Shown piece by piece: positions 10,210 through 20,372 of a stretch of 64,000 nt of DNA. The stretch lies in the NCBI GenBank assembly GCA_963752585.1, contig CAVVYV010000007.1, forward strand, positions 1-64,000. Reading direction: 5' to 3'. This DNA comes from CAVVYV01 sp963752585 (GTDB lineage: Bacteria > Actinomycetota > Thermoleophilia > Solirubrobacterales > 70-9). Both the position numbers and the translations under genes were made by a program. The notes beneath the pieces were generated by a model. The model did no database searches and was not told the origin of the DNA. It worked only from the letters and a program-made list of their open reading frames with translations. Positions within the stretch are counted from its first letter, which is position 1; every line of letters starts with the position of its first letter.

Positions 10210-11727
10210 TGGCGAACCCGCCGAGCCCCCAGCCCCAGCGATCGAGCCAAGGACTACGACGAGCGGATCTACCGCAAGGGGCATCCGCCGCACCGGATCC
10301 GGAACGCGCTGATCCTGATCGCGATCCTGCTCGCCGGGCACCTACCTGGCGATCACCAAGTCGCTGCCGTTCACCTCCGAGTACGAGCTCAAGGCCGTGT
10401 TCGAGAACGCGGCCAACATCCGCAAGGACTCGCCGGTCCGGATCGCCGGCGTCAACGTCGGCAAGGTGGTCAGCACCCGCAGCGTCGGGGACGTCTCCGA
10501 GGTCACCTTCACCGTCGACGATTCCGGGCAGCCGATCCACGAGGACGCCCAGGTCGAGATCCGGCCCCGAATCTTCCTCGAGGGCAACTTCTTCCTCGAC
10601 GTGAAGTCGGGCAGCCCGAGCGCCCCGGATCTGCCGGACGGCGGCACGATCCCGATCACCCAGACCTCGACCGCGGTCCAGCTCGATCAGATCCTCACCT
10701 CGCTCCAGGCGCCCGACCGCGAGAACCTGCAGAAGCTCCTCTCGGGCTACGGCACCGCGCTCAACCATCGGCCGACCGCCGCCGAGGACCGCACCCAGGA
10801 CCCCGACGTCCAGGGCGAGACGGCCGCCGAGTCGATCAACGACTCGTTCGCGTACGGGGCGACCGCGGCGCGTGACAGCGCGATCGTCAACGAGGCGCTC
10901 CTGGGCACCCAGCCGCGCGACCTCTCCAACCTGATCGCCGCCCAGGCCGACCTCTTCGGCGCGCTCAGCGGCCACGAGCAACAGCTTCAGGGCCTGATCA
11001 CCAACTTCAACACCACGATCCGCGCCTTCGCCGCCGAGTCGGACAACCTGGCGCGATCGGTGAAGCTGCTGGCCCCGACGCTCGAGCGGGCGAGGCCGGC
11101 GCTCCTCCACACCGATCAGTCGCTGCCCTTCCTCCGCACCTTCGCCCGCGACCTCGAGCCCGGGGTCGCGCGAGCTGCCGGCGACGATCGCCGCCTCCGG
11201 TCCCTGGCTGCCACAGGTGAACGCGCTGCTGCGCCCGGGCGAGCTCGGCTTCATCGCCGACGAGCTCCGCCGGGCGGGCCCCGGGGCGGGCTCCGCCGCC
11301 GCCCAGGGCAAGGGCCTCTTCAGCCAGATCGCTCTGCTCAGCAACTGCTTCGGCAACGTCATCCTGCCCGCCGGCGACGTTGTCCTCGACGACAGCGGAC
11401 CCGGCTTCGACTTCTCCACCGGCGTCCCCAACTTCGAGGAGTTCGGCTACGCCGCCGCCCAGCTCGCCGGCAGCCTCCAGGGCTTTGACGGCAACGGTCC
11501 CTACCTGCGGGCCTCGCCGGGGAACGGCCCGGTGACGGTGAGCGGCGCGCAGTCGGGCGGGGGGGACGCTCATCGGCCACGCTCCGGACGCGCCGATCGG
11601 CACCCGCCCGCTGTTCGGCCCGAAGCCCGCCTTCAACACCAACTTCGCCTGCCAGAACAACCCCGTCCCCGACCTCAACGGGCCGGCCGCCGCCGTCGGC
11701 GCCCCGAGCCCGGCCCAGGTGCCATGA
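10209..11727 (+). CDS. MCE-family protein 4 of 6 (reading frame broken)
   Basis: The N-terminal region up to about 10380 has two frame changes, then a membrane helix (NALILIAILLAG) and an MCE domain: YELKAVFENAANIRKDSPVR, IAGVNVGKVVSTRS and IRPRIFLEGNFFLDVKSG. A helical tail follows, with LDQILTSLQAPDRENLQKLL. Frame changes near 11170 and 11570 lead into a C-terminus with CFGNVILPAG and a final Cys-containing segment (NTNFACQNNPVPDLNG). It ends in ATGA overlapping gene 5. Most of the MCE domain is in one clean frame. Confidence 0.86.
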
Positions 11728-13058
11728 GTCGCGCGCTCCGAGAACACTCCCGCGACGTCATCGCGATCATCGCCCTCGTCCTCGCCGCGCTCTTCGCCGG
11801 GTTCGTGATCCTCGTCAACCAGCGGGCCAGCCTGCCCGGGTGGCTGCCCGTGCTGGGAGCCGACCGCTTCGAGCTCAAGGCCGAGTTCTCCTCGGCGCAG
11901 GCGGTCACCCCGGGGCAAGGTCAGGCGGTGGACATAGCCGGGATCCAGATCGGCGACATCACCGGGGTCGAGCTCGAGGACGGGCACGCAGTGGTGACGA
12001 TGGAGGTCGAGAACGACAAGGCGCATCTGGTCAACGAGGACGCCTCGCTGCTGCTGCGACCGAAGACCGGGCTCAACGACATGGTGATCGACGTCGATCC
12101 CGGGACCTCGGACGAGGACATCGACGAGGGCTCGACCGTGCCGCTCAGCTCGACCCAGCCGAACGTCAACCCCGACGAGATCCTCGCCGGGCTGGACGCC
12201 GACACCCAGGGCTTCCTCAAGCTTCTGCTCGCCGGCGGCGCCGAGGCGCTCGATCCCGAGCAGCGCCGCGGCGAGAAGCTCGGGAACGCCCTCCGACGGC
12301 TGGAGCCGTTCGCCCGCGACATCTCCCGGATCAACGGTGCGCTCGCGATCCGCCGCGAGAACATCCGCAACGCGATCCACAACTTCGGGCTGCTCAGCCA
12401 GGAGCTCGCCGACAAGGACCAGGACGTCACCGCCTTCGTCGATTCCTCCGATGCGGCGCTTGAGTCGTTCGCCCGCCAGGAGTCCTCGATCCGCGCCGCC
12501 CTCCGCGAGCTGCCCGGAACCCTGGAGGAGACCAGAGGCGCGCTGGGCAGCGCCGACCGCCTGGCGCTGAACGCGACCCCGGCACTCCGCGACTTGATCC
12601 CGGGCGCCCGGGCGCTGAAGCCCGCGCTCGAGGCGCTTCAGCCCTTCTTCCAGCAGACGACGGCGCCGATCCGCGACCAGATCAGGCCGTTCACGACCCA
12701 GGTGGCGAGCCCGGTGCACCACATCCGCGAGACCTCGGTGGGGCTCGGGCGGGCCACCCCCGGACTCCGGACCGGGTTCACCCGGCTCAATCAGGGCCTC
12801 AACGGCCTCACCTACGACTCGCCGGGGGGCCAGGAGAGCTTCGCGTTCTACGTCCCCTGGCTCAACCACAACGTCAACAACCTCGCGATGCTCCAGGATG
12901 CCCACGGCCCCCTGCCGCGGGCACAGTTGATGCTCACCTGCAACGCGGCGAACCTGGCGGAGAGCACCGTCTTCTCCACCCGGCCGTTCCTGCTGGCACT
13001 GGCTCAACTGTCAGGCGTTCCGACCCAGGCCCAAATCGGCGCGATCGGACGCTGCTGA
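11724..13058 (+). CDS. MCE-family protein 5 of 6
   Basis: An uninterrupted 444-residue reading frame. Residues 10-30 form a membrane helix (VIAIIALVLAALFAGFVILV). The MCE domain runs to about residue 125 (FELKAEFSSAQAVTPGQGQA, VDIAGIQIGDITGVEL, LLLRPKTGLNDMVIDVDPG). The rest is an extended helical rod (NPDEILAGLDADTQGFLKLL) ending in a conserved-looking segment with TYDSPGGQESFAFYVPWLNH. The start overlaps the previous stop and the stop shares one base with the next start. It shows that the operon encodes functional-looking MCE subunits where the sequence is clean. Confidence 0.95.
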   Translation: MSRALREHSRDVIAIIALVLAALFAGFVILVNQRASLPGWLPVLGADRFELKAEFSSAQAVTPGQGQAVDIAGIQIGDITGVELEDGHAVVTMEVENDKAHLVNEDASLLLRPKTGLNDMVIDVDPGTSDEDIDEGSTVPLSSTQPNVNPDEILAGLDADTQGFLKLLLAGGAEALDPEQRRGEKLGNALRRLEPFARDISRINGALAIRRENIRNAIHNFGLLSQELADKDQDVTAFVDSSDAALESFARQESSIRAALRELPGTLEETRGALGSADRLALNATPALRDLIPGARALKPALEALQPFFQQTTAPIRDQIRPFTTQVASPVHHIRETSVGLGRATPGLRTGFTRLNQGLNGLTYDSPGGQESFAFYVPWLNHNVNNLAMLQDAHGPLPRAQLMLTCNAANLAESTVFSTRPFLLALAQLSGVPTQAQIGAIGRC

Positions 13059-14617
13059 TGGCGACGAGGGCTCCCACCATCGGACAGATCGCCGTCGCGG
13101 TCGCCTTCGCCTTCTCCTGCTTCGGGCTGCTGCTCTTCCTCTGGAGCACCTTCGGCGGCCCGATCCCATTCAAGCCCGAGGGCTACCGGGTCAAGGTTCC
13201 GTTCCAGGAGGCGACCCAGCTCGCGGTCGAGTCCGACGTCCGGATTTCCAACGTCTCGGTCGGCAAGGTGAAGGCGATCGAGCTCGCCGACGAGGGCCCG
13301 AACCGCGACCTCGCGGTCGCCACCCTCGAGATCGACAACCAATACGCCCCGATTCCCGAGAACACCAAGGCGCAGCTCCGCGAGAAGACCCTGCTCGGCG
13401 AGACCTACGTCGAGCTCACCCAGGGGGATGGCGACGGGCCCAAGGTCCCCGAGGGCGGGGCGCTGCCGCCGGCCCAGATCACCCCCTCGGTCCAGCTGGA
13501 CGAGATCTTCCGCGCCTTCGACGCCAGGACCCGGCTCGCCTTCCAGACCTGGATGGAGCAGGCCGCGGTCGCGACCACCGGCCGCGGAGCCGACCTCTCG
13601 GCGGCGATCGCCAACCTCGAGCCGTTCGCCGAGGACGCCAACCGGGTGCTGCGGGTGCTCGACACCCAGGAGAACGCGGTGAAGGCTCTGGTCAGAGACA
13701 CCGGGGTCGTCTTCGGGGCGCTCAGCGAGCGCCGGGGACAGCTCCGCGGCCTGATCGAGAACGCCGGCACCGTCTTTGCGACAACCGCTCGCCGCAACCA
13801 GGACCTGCGGGAGGCGTTCGTCGCCCTGCCCACCTTCCTCGACGAGTCCCGGCTCACCCTCAACCGCCTCGACAGCTTCGCGGCCAACACCAACCCGCTG
13901 ATCACCCAGCTCCACCCGGCGGCGCGGGAGCTCTCGAAGACCCTGCGCCAGGTCGCCCGGGTGGCCCCCGACTTCCGCGGCTTCTTCGCCGGCTTCCGCA
14001 AGCTCGCTACCCGCTCGCTCACCGGCCTGCCCGCTCTGCGCTCCCTGCTCGACAGCGACCTGCCGCCTCTGCTTGCCCAGATCCAGCCGTTCACCCAGCA
14101 GCTCAGCCCCCTCGCTGAGACGCTCGGCCGCTACCAGCTTGAGGTCACCGGCGCGCTCGGCAACATCGCCGCCGCCTCGAACGCGGTCGGCTCCTCCGAG
14201 GTTACCGGCGGCCAGGTCACCAACTACCTTCGCACGGCGGCACCCCTGCACCCCGAGGGCGTCGCCGCCTTCACCGGCGAACGGCTGACCGTGAACCGCA
14301 ACAACGCCTATCCGGCACCCGGTAGCGCCCTCGACCTCGCCGGCGGGCTGCAGAGCTTCGAGAACCGGGACTGCGTCACCGGCGCGGTCGCCACCCTCAA
14401 CGAAGCGGCGATAGTCGGCGACTCCGACTTCGCCGCCCGCGCCACCTTGAGCACGCCGCAGCAGATCTTCGACGCACTGAGGCAGTTTGGCTTCAACGGT
14501 GGGTTGAGCACCGCCAGCGTCGCGGCGCCCCCCTGCGTCAAGCAGGGGCCACAGCCCTCGATCGGCCAGGTGCCGGAGTTGACCGACTATCTCCACGTCT
14601 ACCGGTACGCGCCCTAG
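13058..14617 (+). CDS. MCE-family protein 6 of 6
   Basis: 519 residues in one frame. An N-terminal helix (IAVAVAFAFSCFGLLLFLW) anchors it. The MCE domain has YRVKVPFQEATQLAVESDVR, ISNVSVGKVKAIELAD and LREKTLLGETYVELTQG. A long helical tail begins VQLDEIFRAFDARTRLAFQ and repeats Leu/Ala-rich helices to about residue 390, before a C-terminal globular part with two Cys. It is the last gene of a six-subunit set, matching the mceA-F number of actinobacterial mce operons. No YrbE-type permease or Mkl ATPase gene lies in the window, so these must be encoded elsewhere. Confidence 0.95.
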   Translation: MATRAPTIGQIAVAVAFAFSCFGLLLFLWSTFGGPIPFKPEGYRVKVPFQEATQLAVESDVRISNVSVGKVKAIELADEGPNRDLAVATLEIDNQYAPIPENTKAQLREKTLLGETYVELTQGDGDGPKVPEGGALPPAQITPSVQLDEIFRAFDARTRLAFQTWMEQAAVATTGRGADLSAAIANLEPFAEDANRVLRVLDTQENAVKALVRDTGVVFGALSERRGQLRGLIENAGTVFATTARRNQDLREAFVALPTFLDESRLTLNRLDSFAANTNPLITQLHPAARELSKTLRQVARVAPDFRGFFAGFRKLATRSLTGLPALRSLLDSDLPPLLAQIQPFTQQLSPLAETLGRYQLEVTGALGNIAAASNAVGSSEVTGGQVTNYLRTAAPLHPEGVAAFTGERLTVNRNNAYPAPGSALDLAGGLQSFENRDCVTGAVATLNEAAIVGDSDFAARATLSTPQQIFDALRQFGFNGGLSTASVAAPPCVKQGPQPSIGQVPELTDYLHVYRYAP

Positions 14618-14672
14618 CGTCTGTCGCGGAGCCCGCAAGCGCATCCGGCCCACTACCCGGAAATGGGTCTCT

Positions 14673-14724
14673 CCCATACGCGGCCAATTTGCCCACAACA
14701 ACCGCGATTTCGCTGTGTTAGGTT
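14673..14724 (+). promoter_or_regulatory. Putative promoter sharing the mce upstream motif
   Basis: CCCATACGCGGCCAATT at 14673-14689, then 29 bases, then a -10-like TAGGTT at 14719-14724. It differs from the element before the mce operon by one base and one base of spacing. It would drive the secreted protein gene starting at 14800. Confidence 0.4.
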
Positions 14725-14799
14725 CAGCGAGAGAGAGAGCAATGCCAGGGCGCGTGGTTCCTTCGGGGCGCCGCCATGGCCCCCAACCAAAGGAGTGGT

Positions 14800-15611
14800 A
14801 TGCGTATGCGGAAATACCTGATCGGGGTGTTCGCCGGCCTGGTCAGCACGATGGCCTTCGCGAGCGTCGCCTCGGCGGACGTCACCGCGCTGAGAATCGA
14901 AGCGACCGCGACGCCCTCGAAGCAGGACGCCAATGTGCGCGGGCCCCTGAGCAACGTCTACTTCGAGAGCAACGACACGCACGCGGGCGCCCTGCCTTGC
15001 CCGCTGGGAACGGCTAACAGCCTGACGTGTTACGCCTTCCCGCCCTCGATCCAGGCGCGGGTCGTCTTCCCGACCGACGTTCAGGTTCGATCCGGGCAAC
15101 CTCCCGGACTGCAACCTGGCGTCGCTGGTCGGCAAGTCGAGCCGCAGGCGCCAGGGCCGCCTGCCCCGGGTCGATCGTCGGATCGGGAGCGAACGTCCAG
15201 CAGTTCTCCGATGGCCGGAGGCTGAACGGCGTGATCACGGCGTTCAACGGACAGCCCTCGGGCGGTAACCCGAGTCTGTACCTGCACATCGAGTTCCCGG
15301 GCGTCGAGACGAAGCCGATCCTGAACGGCGTCATCTCGGGCAACGTCCTGAACGTGCAGATCCCGCCGGTCCAGGGCTCGGTAATCGAGCAGTTCTTCAC
15401 GAACATCAAGGGCAACACCGTCGTCGGGAAGACGAAGGCGAAGGCGGGCTCGGCCAGGGCATCGGCCAAGGCGAAGAAGAAGTACTACCTGACCGCCAAG
15501 TGCCCGAAGAGCAGGGACTGGACGACCACCGAGACGGTGACCTATCAGGGTGGCAAGACACTGACGGACTCCGTCCCGCTGAGCTGCTCGCAGAAGAAGA
15601 AGAAGAAGTAA
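14800..15611 (+). CDS. Secreted protein with C-terminal lysine tail (frame broken)
   Basis: The ATG at 14800 follows AAAGGAG at good spacing. A clear Sec signal peptide (YLIGVFAGLVSTMAFASVASA) ends before DVTALRIEA. The mature part contains DTHAGALPCPLGTANSLTC. Two frame changes between about 15085 and 15160 lead to IVGSGANVQQFSDGRRLNGV and YLHIEFPGVETKPILNGVIS, a beta-rich domain. The last third has ASAKAKKKYYLTAKCPKSRD and the protein ends in six lysines. I do not recognise a characterised family. It lies just after the mce operon and may share its promoter type. Confidence 0.75.
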
Positions 15612-15632
15612 GGACCTTCTGCGTCTGAGCTC

Positions 15633-15667
15633 AAGAGGGGCGGCCGAGAGGCCGCCCCTCTTTTTTT
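15633..15667 (+). terminator. Strong Rho-independent terminator
   Basis: GAGGGGCGGCC at 15635-15645 and its complement at 15650-15660 form an 11-bp stem with a GAGA tetraloop, followed by seven T residues. It ends the lysine-tailed protein gene and insulates the riboswitch operon. Confidence 0.95.
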
Positions 15668-15681
15668 GCCCGAGTCCGATG

Positions 15682-15860
15682 TAGGATCAGTCCGTTCATA
15701 ACGGCCGGTGGTCAAGGGAAGTCCGGTGAAAGACCGGCGCGGTCCCGCCACTGTGACCGGGCATCGAGGTGCTCGCATACAGCCACTGGGAGCGCCACAG
15801 CGCTCCCGGGAAGGCGCGGCACGCTGAGCCCGGAAGCCAGGAGACCTGTCCCCGGCCAGC
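15682..15860 (+). promoter_or_regulatory. Cobalamin (B12) riboswitch with upstream -10 box
   Basis: From about 15695 the leader contains the conserved B12-box features: AGGGAAGTCCGGTGAAA, then CCGGCGCGGTCCCGCCACTG (the core) and, downstream, AGCCCGGAAGCCAGGAGACC. A -10-like TAGGAT lies at 15682-15687. The first gene starts at 15895. This element class binds adenosyl- or other cobalamins and normally lowers expression when the vitamin is plentiful, so the downstream genes are expected to be switched on in B12 scarcity. Confidence 0.96.
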
Positions 15861-15894
15861 CAAGACGACCCTCGAGGAAAGGGGTGGCTCAACC

Positions 15895-16939
15895 ATGAAT
15901 CGCTCTATCAGGCGCCCGAGCGGCGCTCTCTTCGCGCTTGCCGCGACCTTGCTTCTCGCCTCGGCAGGCGAGGCGGCGGCCCAGACAGTTCCATCGGACC
16001 TGCGGGTGGTTGCGTCGGACGGCCAGGAGCTCGCCGACGTCCGCCAGTACGTGGGCAAGACCGTGGTCCCGACCAGCCCCGACGCCGACTGCTTCGGTCC
16101 GGGCAACCGGGGCTCGGGCAACAAGGTGACCCAGGTCGGTCCCGACGCGCTCAGCGTCGTGGTCGAGGCCTCGGCCGCCAAGGACCGGCTCCGGCCGCTG
16201 CTGATCACCGACGCCTTCTTTGACGACGGCTTCGGGCTTGGGCTCTGCGGGGTCGGCGGGCACGAGGCCGCCTTCCCGGCTTTCTGGTACCTGAAGGTGA
16301 ATCACAAGAGCTCGAATCTGGGCGGCTCGCTGGTCACCGTGGGGCCCGATACCGAGACGCTCTGGTACCTGAGCTCCCAACTTCCCTGCCCCGCCCGAGC
16401 TGGTGCTGAACGCTCCCGCCCGCGCCGCGCCGGGGGTTCCGATCAGGGTCGAGGTCCTGGCCTATTCCGACGATGGAATCCCGTCACCGGCGACGGGGGC
16501 CGTGGTCGAGGGGGGCGTCGCTCCGGCGGCGGTGGATGCGAGCGGCGGTGCCACCGTCGCCTTCTCCCAGCCCGGCGTGGCGGTGCTGCGGGCGACCCGG
16601 GGGAGCGACATCCCGAGCCAGGCGCTCGGGGTGTGCGTCGCGACCGTGCTCACCCAATGCCCGGAGGTTCGCGGCCGGGAGATCCTCGGCACCGACGGCC
16701 CCGACAACATCGTCGGCACCCTCGGCGTCGATCAGGTCCGGCCGCGCGCCGGGAACGACAACATCAAGTCCCGGGCCGGCGGCGACCTGATCGTCTCCCG
16801 TGGGGCCGGCGCGGACAAGGTCAAGTGCGGCGGCGGCAAGGACGTCGTCGAGGCCGACAAGACGGACCGGATCGGGAAGAGCTGCGAGAAGGTCAAGGGC
16901 GCAAAGAAGGCGCCGAAGAAGGGCCAGAAGGAGAAGTGA
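15895..16939 (+). CDS. Secreted DUF4430-like protein with RTX-type repeats (one frameshift)
   Basis: The first gene under the B12 riboswitch. A signal peptide (LFALAATLLLASAGEAAAQ) precedes a domain with AFPAFWYLKVNHKSSNLGGS followed by LVTVGPDTETLWYLS. This resembles DUF4430, the family that includes the C-terminal cobalamin-contacting domain of transcobalamin and intrinsic factor. After a frame change near 16395 come an Ig-like segment and Gly/Asp-rich nonapeptide-like repeats (ILGTDGPDNIVGTLG, AGGDLIVSRGAGADKV) of hemolysin calcium-binding type. The C-terminus is lysine-rich (KGAKKAPKKGQKEK). Export plus this fold suggests extracellular B12 or B12-complex capture; that function is inference. 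The stop overlaps the next GTG. Confidence 0.75.
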
Positions 16940-17854
16940 GGTCTCGCCGCAACCTGGCGGCCGCCGTGGCGCTCTGCGCCGTGGCGGCCGCCGGCTGCGG
17001 GGTCGGGTCCGGCGAGGACGCCGGCGAGGTCGAGCTGACCGTGAGCCGCGACTATGGCTCCGAGGTCCTGGTCGAGGAGCGGGACTCGATCTCGGAGTCC
17101 GACACCGTCCTCCGGCTCCTCGACGGGAACGCCGAGGTCGAGACCCGATACGGCGGCGGCTTCGTCCAGTCGATCGACGGCCTCTCCGGTGGGCGCGCGG
17201 ACGGCCGGGCCAGCGACTGGTTCTTCTACGTGAACGGGATCGAGTCCCCGGTCGGCGCCGCCGAGTACGAGCTCGGCGACGGCGAGCGAGTCTGGTGGGA
17301 CCACCACGACTGGTCCTCGGCGATGCGGGTGCCCGCCGTGGTCGGCTCCTGGCCCGAGCCGTTCGTTCACGGGTTCGACGAAGAGCGCTGGGGCACCGAG
17401 GTCGAGTGCGTGGCGAGCCCGGCGGCCTGCCGGGCGGTCACCGACCGGCTCACCGAGGCGAAGGTCACGGCCGCGGTCGGGGGTCAGATCACCAGGCGCG
17501 CAGGACGTGATCCGCGTCCTGGTCGGGACCTGGGCGCGGATCCGGAGCGACCCCGATGCCGGCCTCCTCGCCGAGGGCCCCGAGCAAACCGGCGTCTTCG
17601 CGAGGTTCAGCGGCGACCGCCGCGCCCTGCTCACCCTCCTGAACGAGCGCGGCGAGGTTGCCGGGAGCCTCGGGCGCGGCGCCGGCCTGGTCGCGGCGCT
17701 TCGCCCGGACGACGACCCGCCCACCTGGGTGGTGACCGGGACTGACCCAGCAGGCGTCGAAGCGGCCGCCGAGCTGCTCGGCGAGTCCCTGCGGAACCGC
17801 TTCGCGGTCGCAACGGACGGCAGCGGCGAGGCGATCGGGGTGCCGGTCCCGTGA
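16936..17854 (+). CDS. DUF4430 lipoprotein of the ECF cobalamin operon (one frameshift)
   Basis: The GTG at 16936 overlaps the previous stop. The signal peptide ends in a lipobox, AAAGC, so the protein should be lipid-anchored outside the membrane. The DUF4430 domain is clear: TVLRLLDGNAEVETRYGGGF, DWFFYVNGIESPVGAAEYEL and GDGERVWWDHHDW. A frame change near 17502 leads to VIRVLVGTWARIRSDP and a C-terminal alpha/beta domain with FARFSGDRRALLTLLNERG. The gene overlaps ecfT by four bases, so it is most likely an accessory capture subunit of the transporter. The fold family is known from transcobalamin; the ligand here is inferred from the riboswitch. Confidence 0.8.
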
Positions 17855-18782
17855 GGCCGGCGCTCGCCTACGCGCCGGGGCGAAGTCCCCTGCACCGGGC
17901 ATCCCCGGCCGCCTCGATCGCCTTCCTCGGCAGCCTCGCCGCGGTCGCGTTCGTCTTCACCAATCCCCTGATCCTGCTCTCGGTCGGCCTTTCCACCGCC
18001 GTCGCCGGGATCGCCGCCGGCGCCCGGCGGGCGGTGCTCGCATCGCTGCGCTTCGCGCTGCCGCTGCTGGTGCTGATGGCGGCGATCAACGTCCTCGTCT
18101 CCCATCGCGGCGAGACCGTGCTGGTGCGGGGCTGGCAGCTGCCGGTGCTCGGCAACACCGACGTCACCCTCGAGTCGCTGGCGGAGGGAGGCAGGATCGG
18201 GCTGCTGGTCGTGGTCGCGATCCTCGTCTTCGCGGTCTACTCGGCGTGCGTCGATCCCGACCGCGTGCTCCGGGCTCTGCGACCGCTGGCGCGGCAGTCG
18301 GCGCTCACCGCCACCCTCGTCTCGAGGCTGGTTCCGCTGGCGGCGGCCGATCACTCGCGCCTGCGGGAGGGGGCGGCGCTCCGTGGTCCCGGCGCCGAGC
18401 CCGCCGGCCGCGCGGTGCTCGCCCGGCGCCTGGTCGAGGGCTCGCTCGACCGGGCGATCGACGCCGCCGCCACCCTGGAGCTGCGCGGTCATTCGCTCCC
18501 GGGGCGGGCCCGGCCCGCGGCGGGAGCGCTCCCGGGACACGCGTCCCGCTCCTGGCGGTTGCGGCGCTGATCGTTGCGGCGGCGCTGGCCGCGCTGCTGG
18601 CTGGCGCCGGCGGCTTCGAGACCTATCCCCGAATCGAGCTCGACGCGGGCCCGGCGACCCTGGCGCTGTGCGCGGCGCTGCCGGTTCTCGCCTCGCTTCC
18701 CTTCCTGATTCGCTCGATCGAGCGGGCTCGCCCGTCGCGAGCGACGGTCTCGATCGGGGCGTCGGAGGTGCACGGTGGCTGA
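17851..18782 (+). CDS. ecfT: ECF transporter transmembrane component EcfT (one frameshift)
   Basis: The energy-coupling scaffold subunit that links the two ATPases to the substrate-binding S component. The frame starts with GTG overlapping the upstream stop. Hydrophobic segments SIAFLGSLAAVAFVFTNPLI, LRFALPLLVLMAAINVLVS and GRIGLLVVVAILVFAVYSAC match EcfT/CbiQ. A coupling-helix-like region with RLVEGSLDRAIDAAATLELR (Ala-Arg-Gly-type motif) follows. A frame change near 18515 restores the final helices (VPLLAVAALIVAAALAALL and ATLALCAALPVLASLPFLI). Total about 310 residues. The stop overlaps the ATPase start by eight bases. Confidence 0.88.
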
Positions 18783-20371
18783 GCCGACCTTCGCCTGCGA
18801 GGGGCTCACCTACCGCTACCCGGAGGCCCGGGCCGACGCCCTCCGCGAGGTTTCGCTGACCGTCGAGCCGGGCGAGTTCGTCCTCCTCTGCGGGCGCTCG
18901 GGCTCCGGCAAGTCGACCCTTCTGCGGGCCGGCTGCGGCCTCGTCCCGCACTTCCACGGGGGCGGGATCGACGGGGAGCTCGAGGTGGCCGGGATGGACG
19001 TCCGCTCGCACGGGCCGGCCGAGCTCGCCACCGCCGTCGGGCTGGTCTCCCAGGAGCCCGAGTCGCAGGTGGTGAGCGCGACCGTCCGCGCCGAGCTCGA
19101 GCTGCCCCTGGAGCTGCGGGGGATGGAGCCTGGTGCGCGCTCGCGGGCGGTCGAGGAGGTGGCGCTTGCCCTCGGGGTCGATGGGCTGCTCGAGCGCACG
19201 GCCGACACCCTCTCCGGCGGAGAGCTGCAGCGGGTCGCGCTGGCCTCGGCGCTGGCGACTCGCCCCCGCCTCGTCCTCCTTGACGAGCCGACCTCCCAGC
19301 TCGACCCGGTGGCCGGCGACGAGCTGATCTCGCTGCTGCGGCGCCTGAACGAGGAGTGGGGGGTGAGCGTGATCCTCGGCGAGCATCGCCTCGAGCGCTG
19401 CCTTGCGGCGGCCGACCGGGTGGTCGCTCTCGACGCCGGTGCGATCGCCTTCGACGGCGCGCCCCGCGCATTCCTCGAGTGGGCGCTGGACGCCGATCCG
19501 GCCCTCGCCACTCCCGCCGCCCGGCTCTTCCGCGACGCCGGCCTCCCGGTGGCGGTGAGCGTCCGCGAGGCACGGCGGACCGTCGCCGAGCGAGGGCTGG
19601 GTGCCGGGCGGCAACCGGGAGAACGGGCGGAGGGCTCCCGCGGAGCGCTCTCGCACCCACCGAGCGCTGGCGGTACGGGACCTGTGGGTCGAGCTCGGTG
19701 AGGGAGAGGGGACGGTCGAGGCGCTCCGAGGGATCGACCTCGACCTCGAGCCGGGTGAAGCGGTCGCCCTGATCGGCCGCAACGGCGCCGGCAAGAGCAC
19801 CCTGCTTCGCGCCGCGGCCGGCCTGGTGGAGCCCCGCCGGGGCCGGCTCGAGGCGCCCCGGGGCGTCGCGCTGCTCCCCCAGCGCTCCGGCGACCTGCTC
19901 GTGCACGACGAGGTCGGCAAGGAGCTCCCGTCCGAAGCGGGGCGCGAGGCCCTGCGGCTCTTCGGGCTGGAGGGTCTGGCCGGCGCCGACCCGCGCGATC
20001 TCTCCGGCGGGGAGCGCCAGCGGCTCGCCCTGGCGATCGTCGCGGCCGGCAGAGGGGCCGGGGGAGGGAGGCCACCGGGCGCGGTGCTTCTCGATGAGCC
20101 CACCCGGGGGATGGACCGCGCCCGGAAGGCTGAGCTCGCCGAGCTCACCGGCGAGCTTGCGGAGCAGGGAGCGGCGGTGCTGATCGCCACCCACGACGTC
20201 GAGTTCGCCGCAACCTTCGCCGAGCGGGTGGTGATGATGGGCCGGGGCGAGGTCGTCGCCGACGGCCCGATCGACGAGCTGCTCGCGGGCGGCTGGTACT
20301 TCTCGACCGAGGTCGCCCGGATCCTCGACGGGCTCGCGGTCACTCCCGAGGAAGGGATCCGAAGGCCCTGA
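18775..20371 (+). CDS. ecfA: Double ATP-binding subunit EcfA-EcfA' of the ECF transporter (one frameshift)
   Basis: Two ABC ATPase domains in tandem, as expected for a fused EcfA1A2. The first has Walker A GRSGSGKST (near residue 41), Q-loop SQEPESQ, signature LSGGELQ and Walker B LVLLDEPTSQLD. The second has GRNGAGKST, signature LSGGERQ, Walker B VLLDEPTRGMD and the H-loop ATHD. The frame changes once in the linker near 19600; if the break is natural there would be two separate proteins. GTG at 18775 overlaps ecfT. It hydrolyses ATP in the cytoplasm to drive uptake through EcfT and the S component encoded next. Confidence 0.9.
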
Positions 20372-20372
20372 A

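Noticed and set aside
11007..13007. Open minus-strand frame of about 666 codons opposite mce genes 4 and 5
   Set aside because: It lies antisense to intact MCE reading frames, its translation is Val/Asp/Gly/Arg-rich shadow sequence, and there is no ribosome-binding site.
1..14700. A cluster of genuine pseudogenes reflecting genome decay
   Set aside because: Coding homology is full length across every break, the breaks are mostly single bases, and the essential murG shows the same pattern. Sequence error is the simpler reading.
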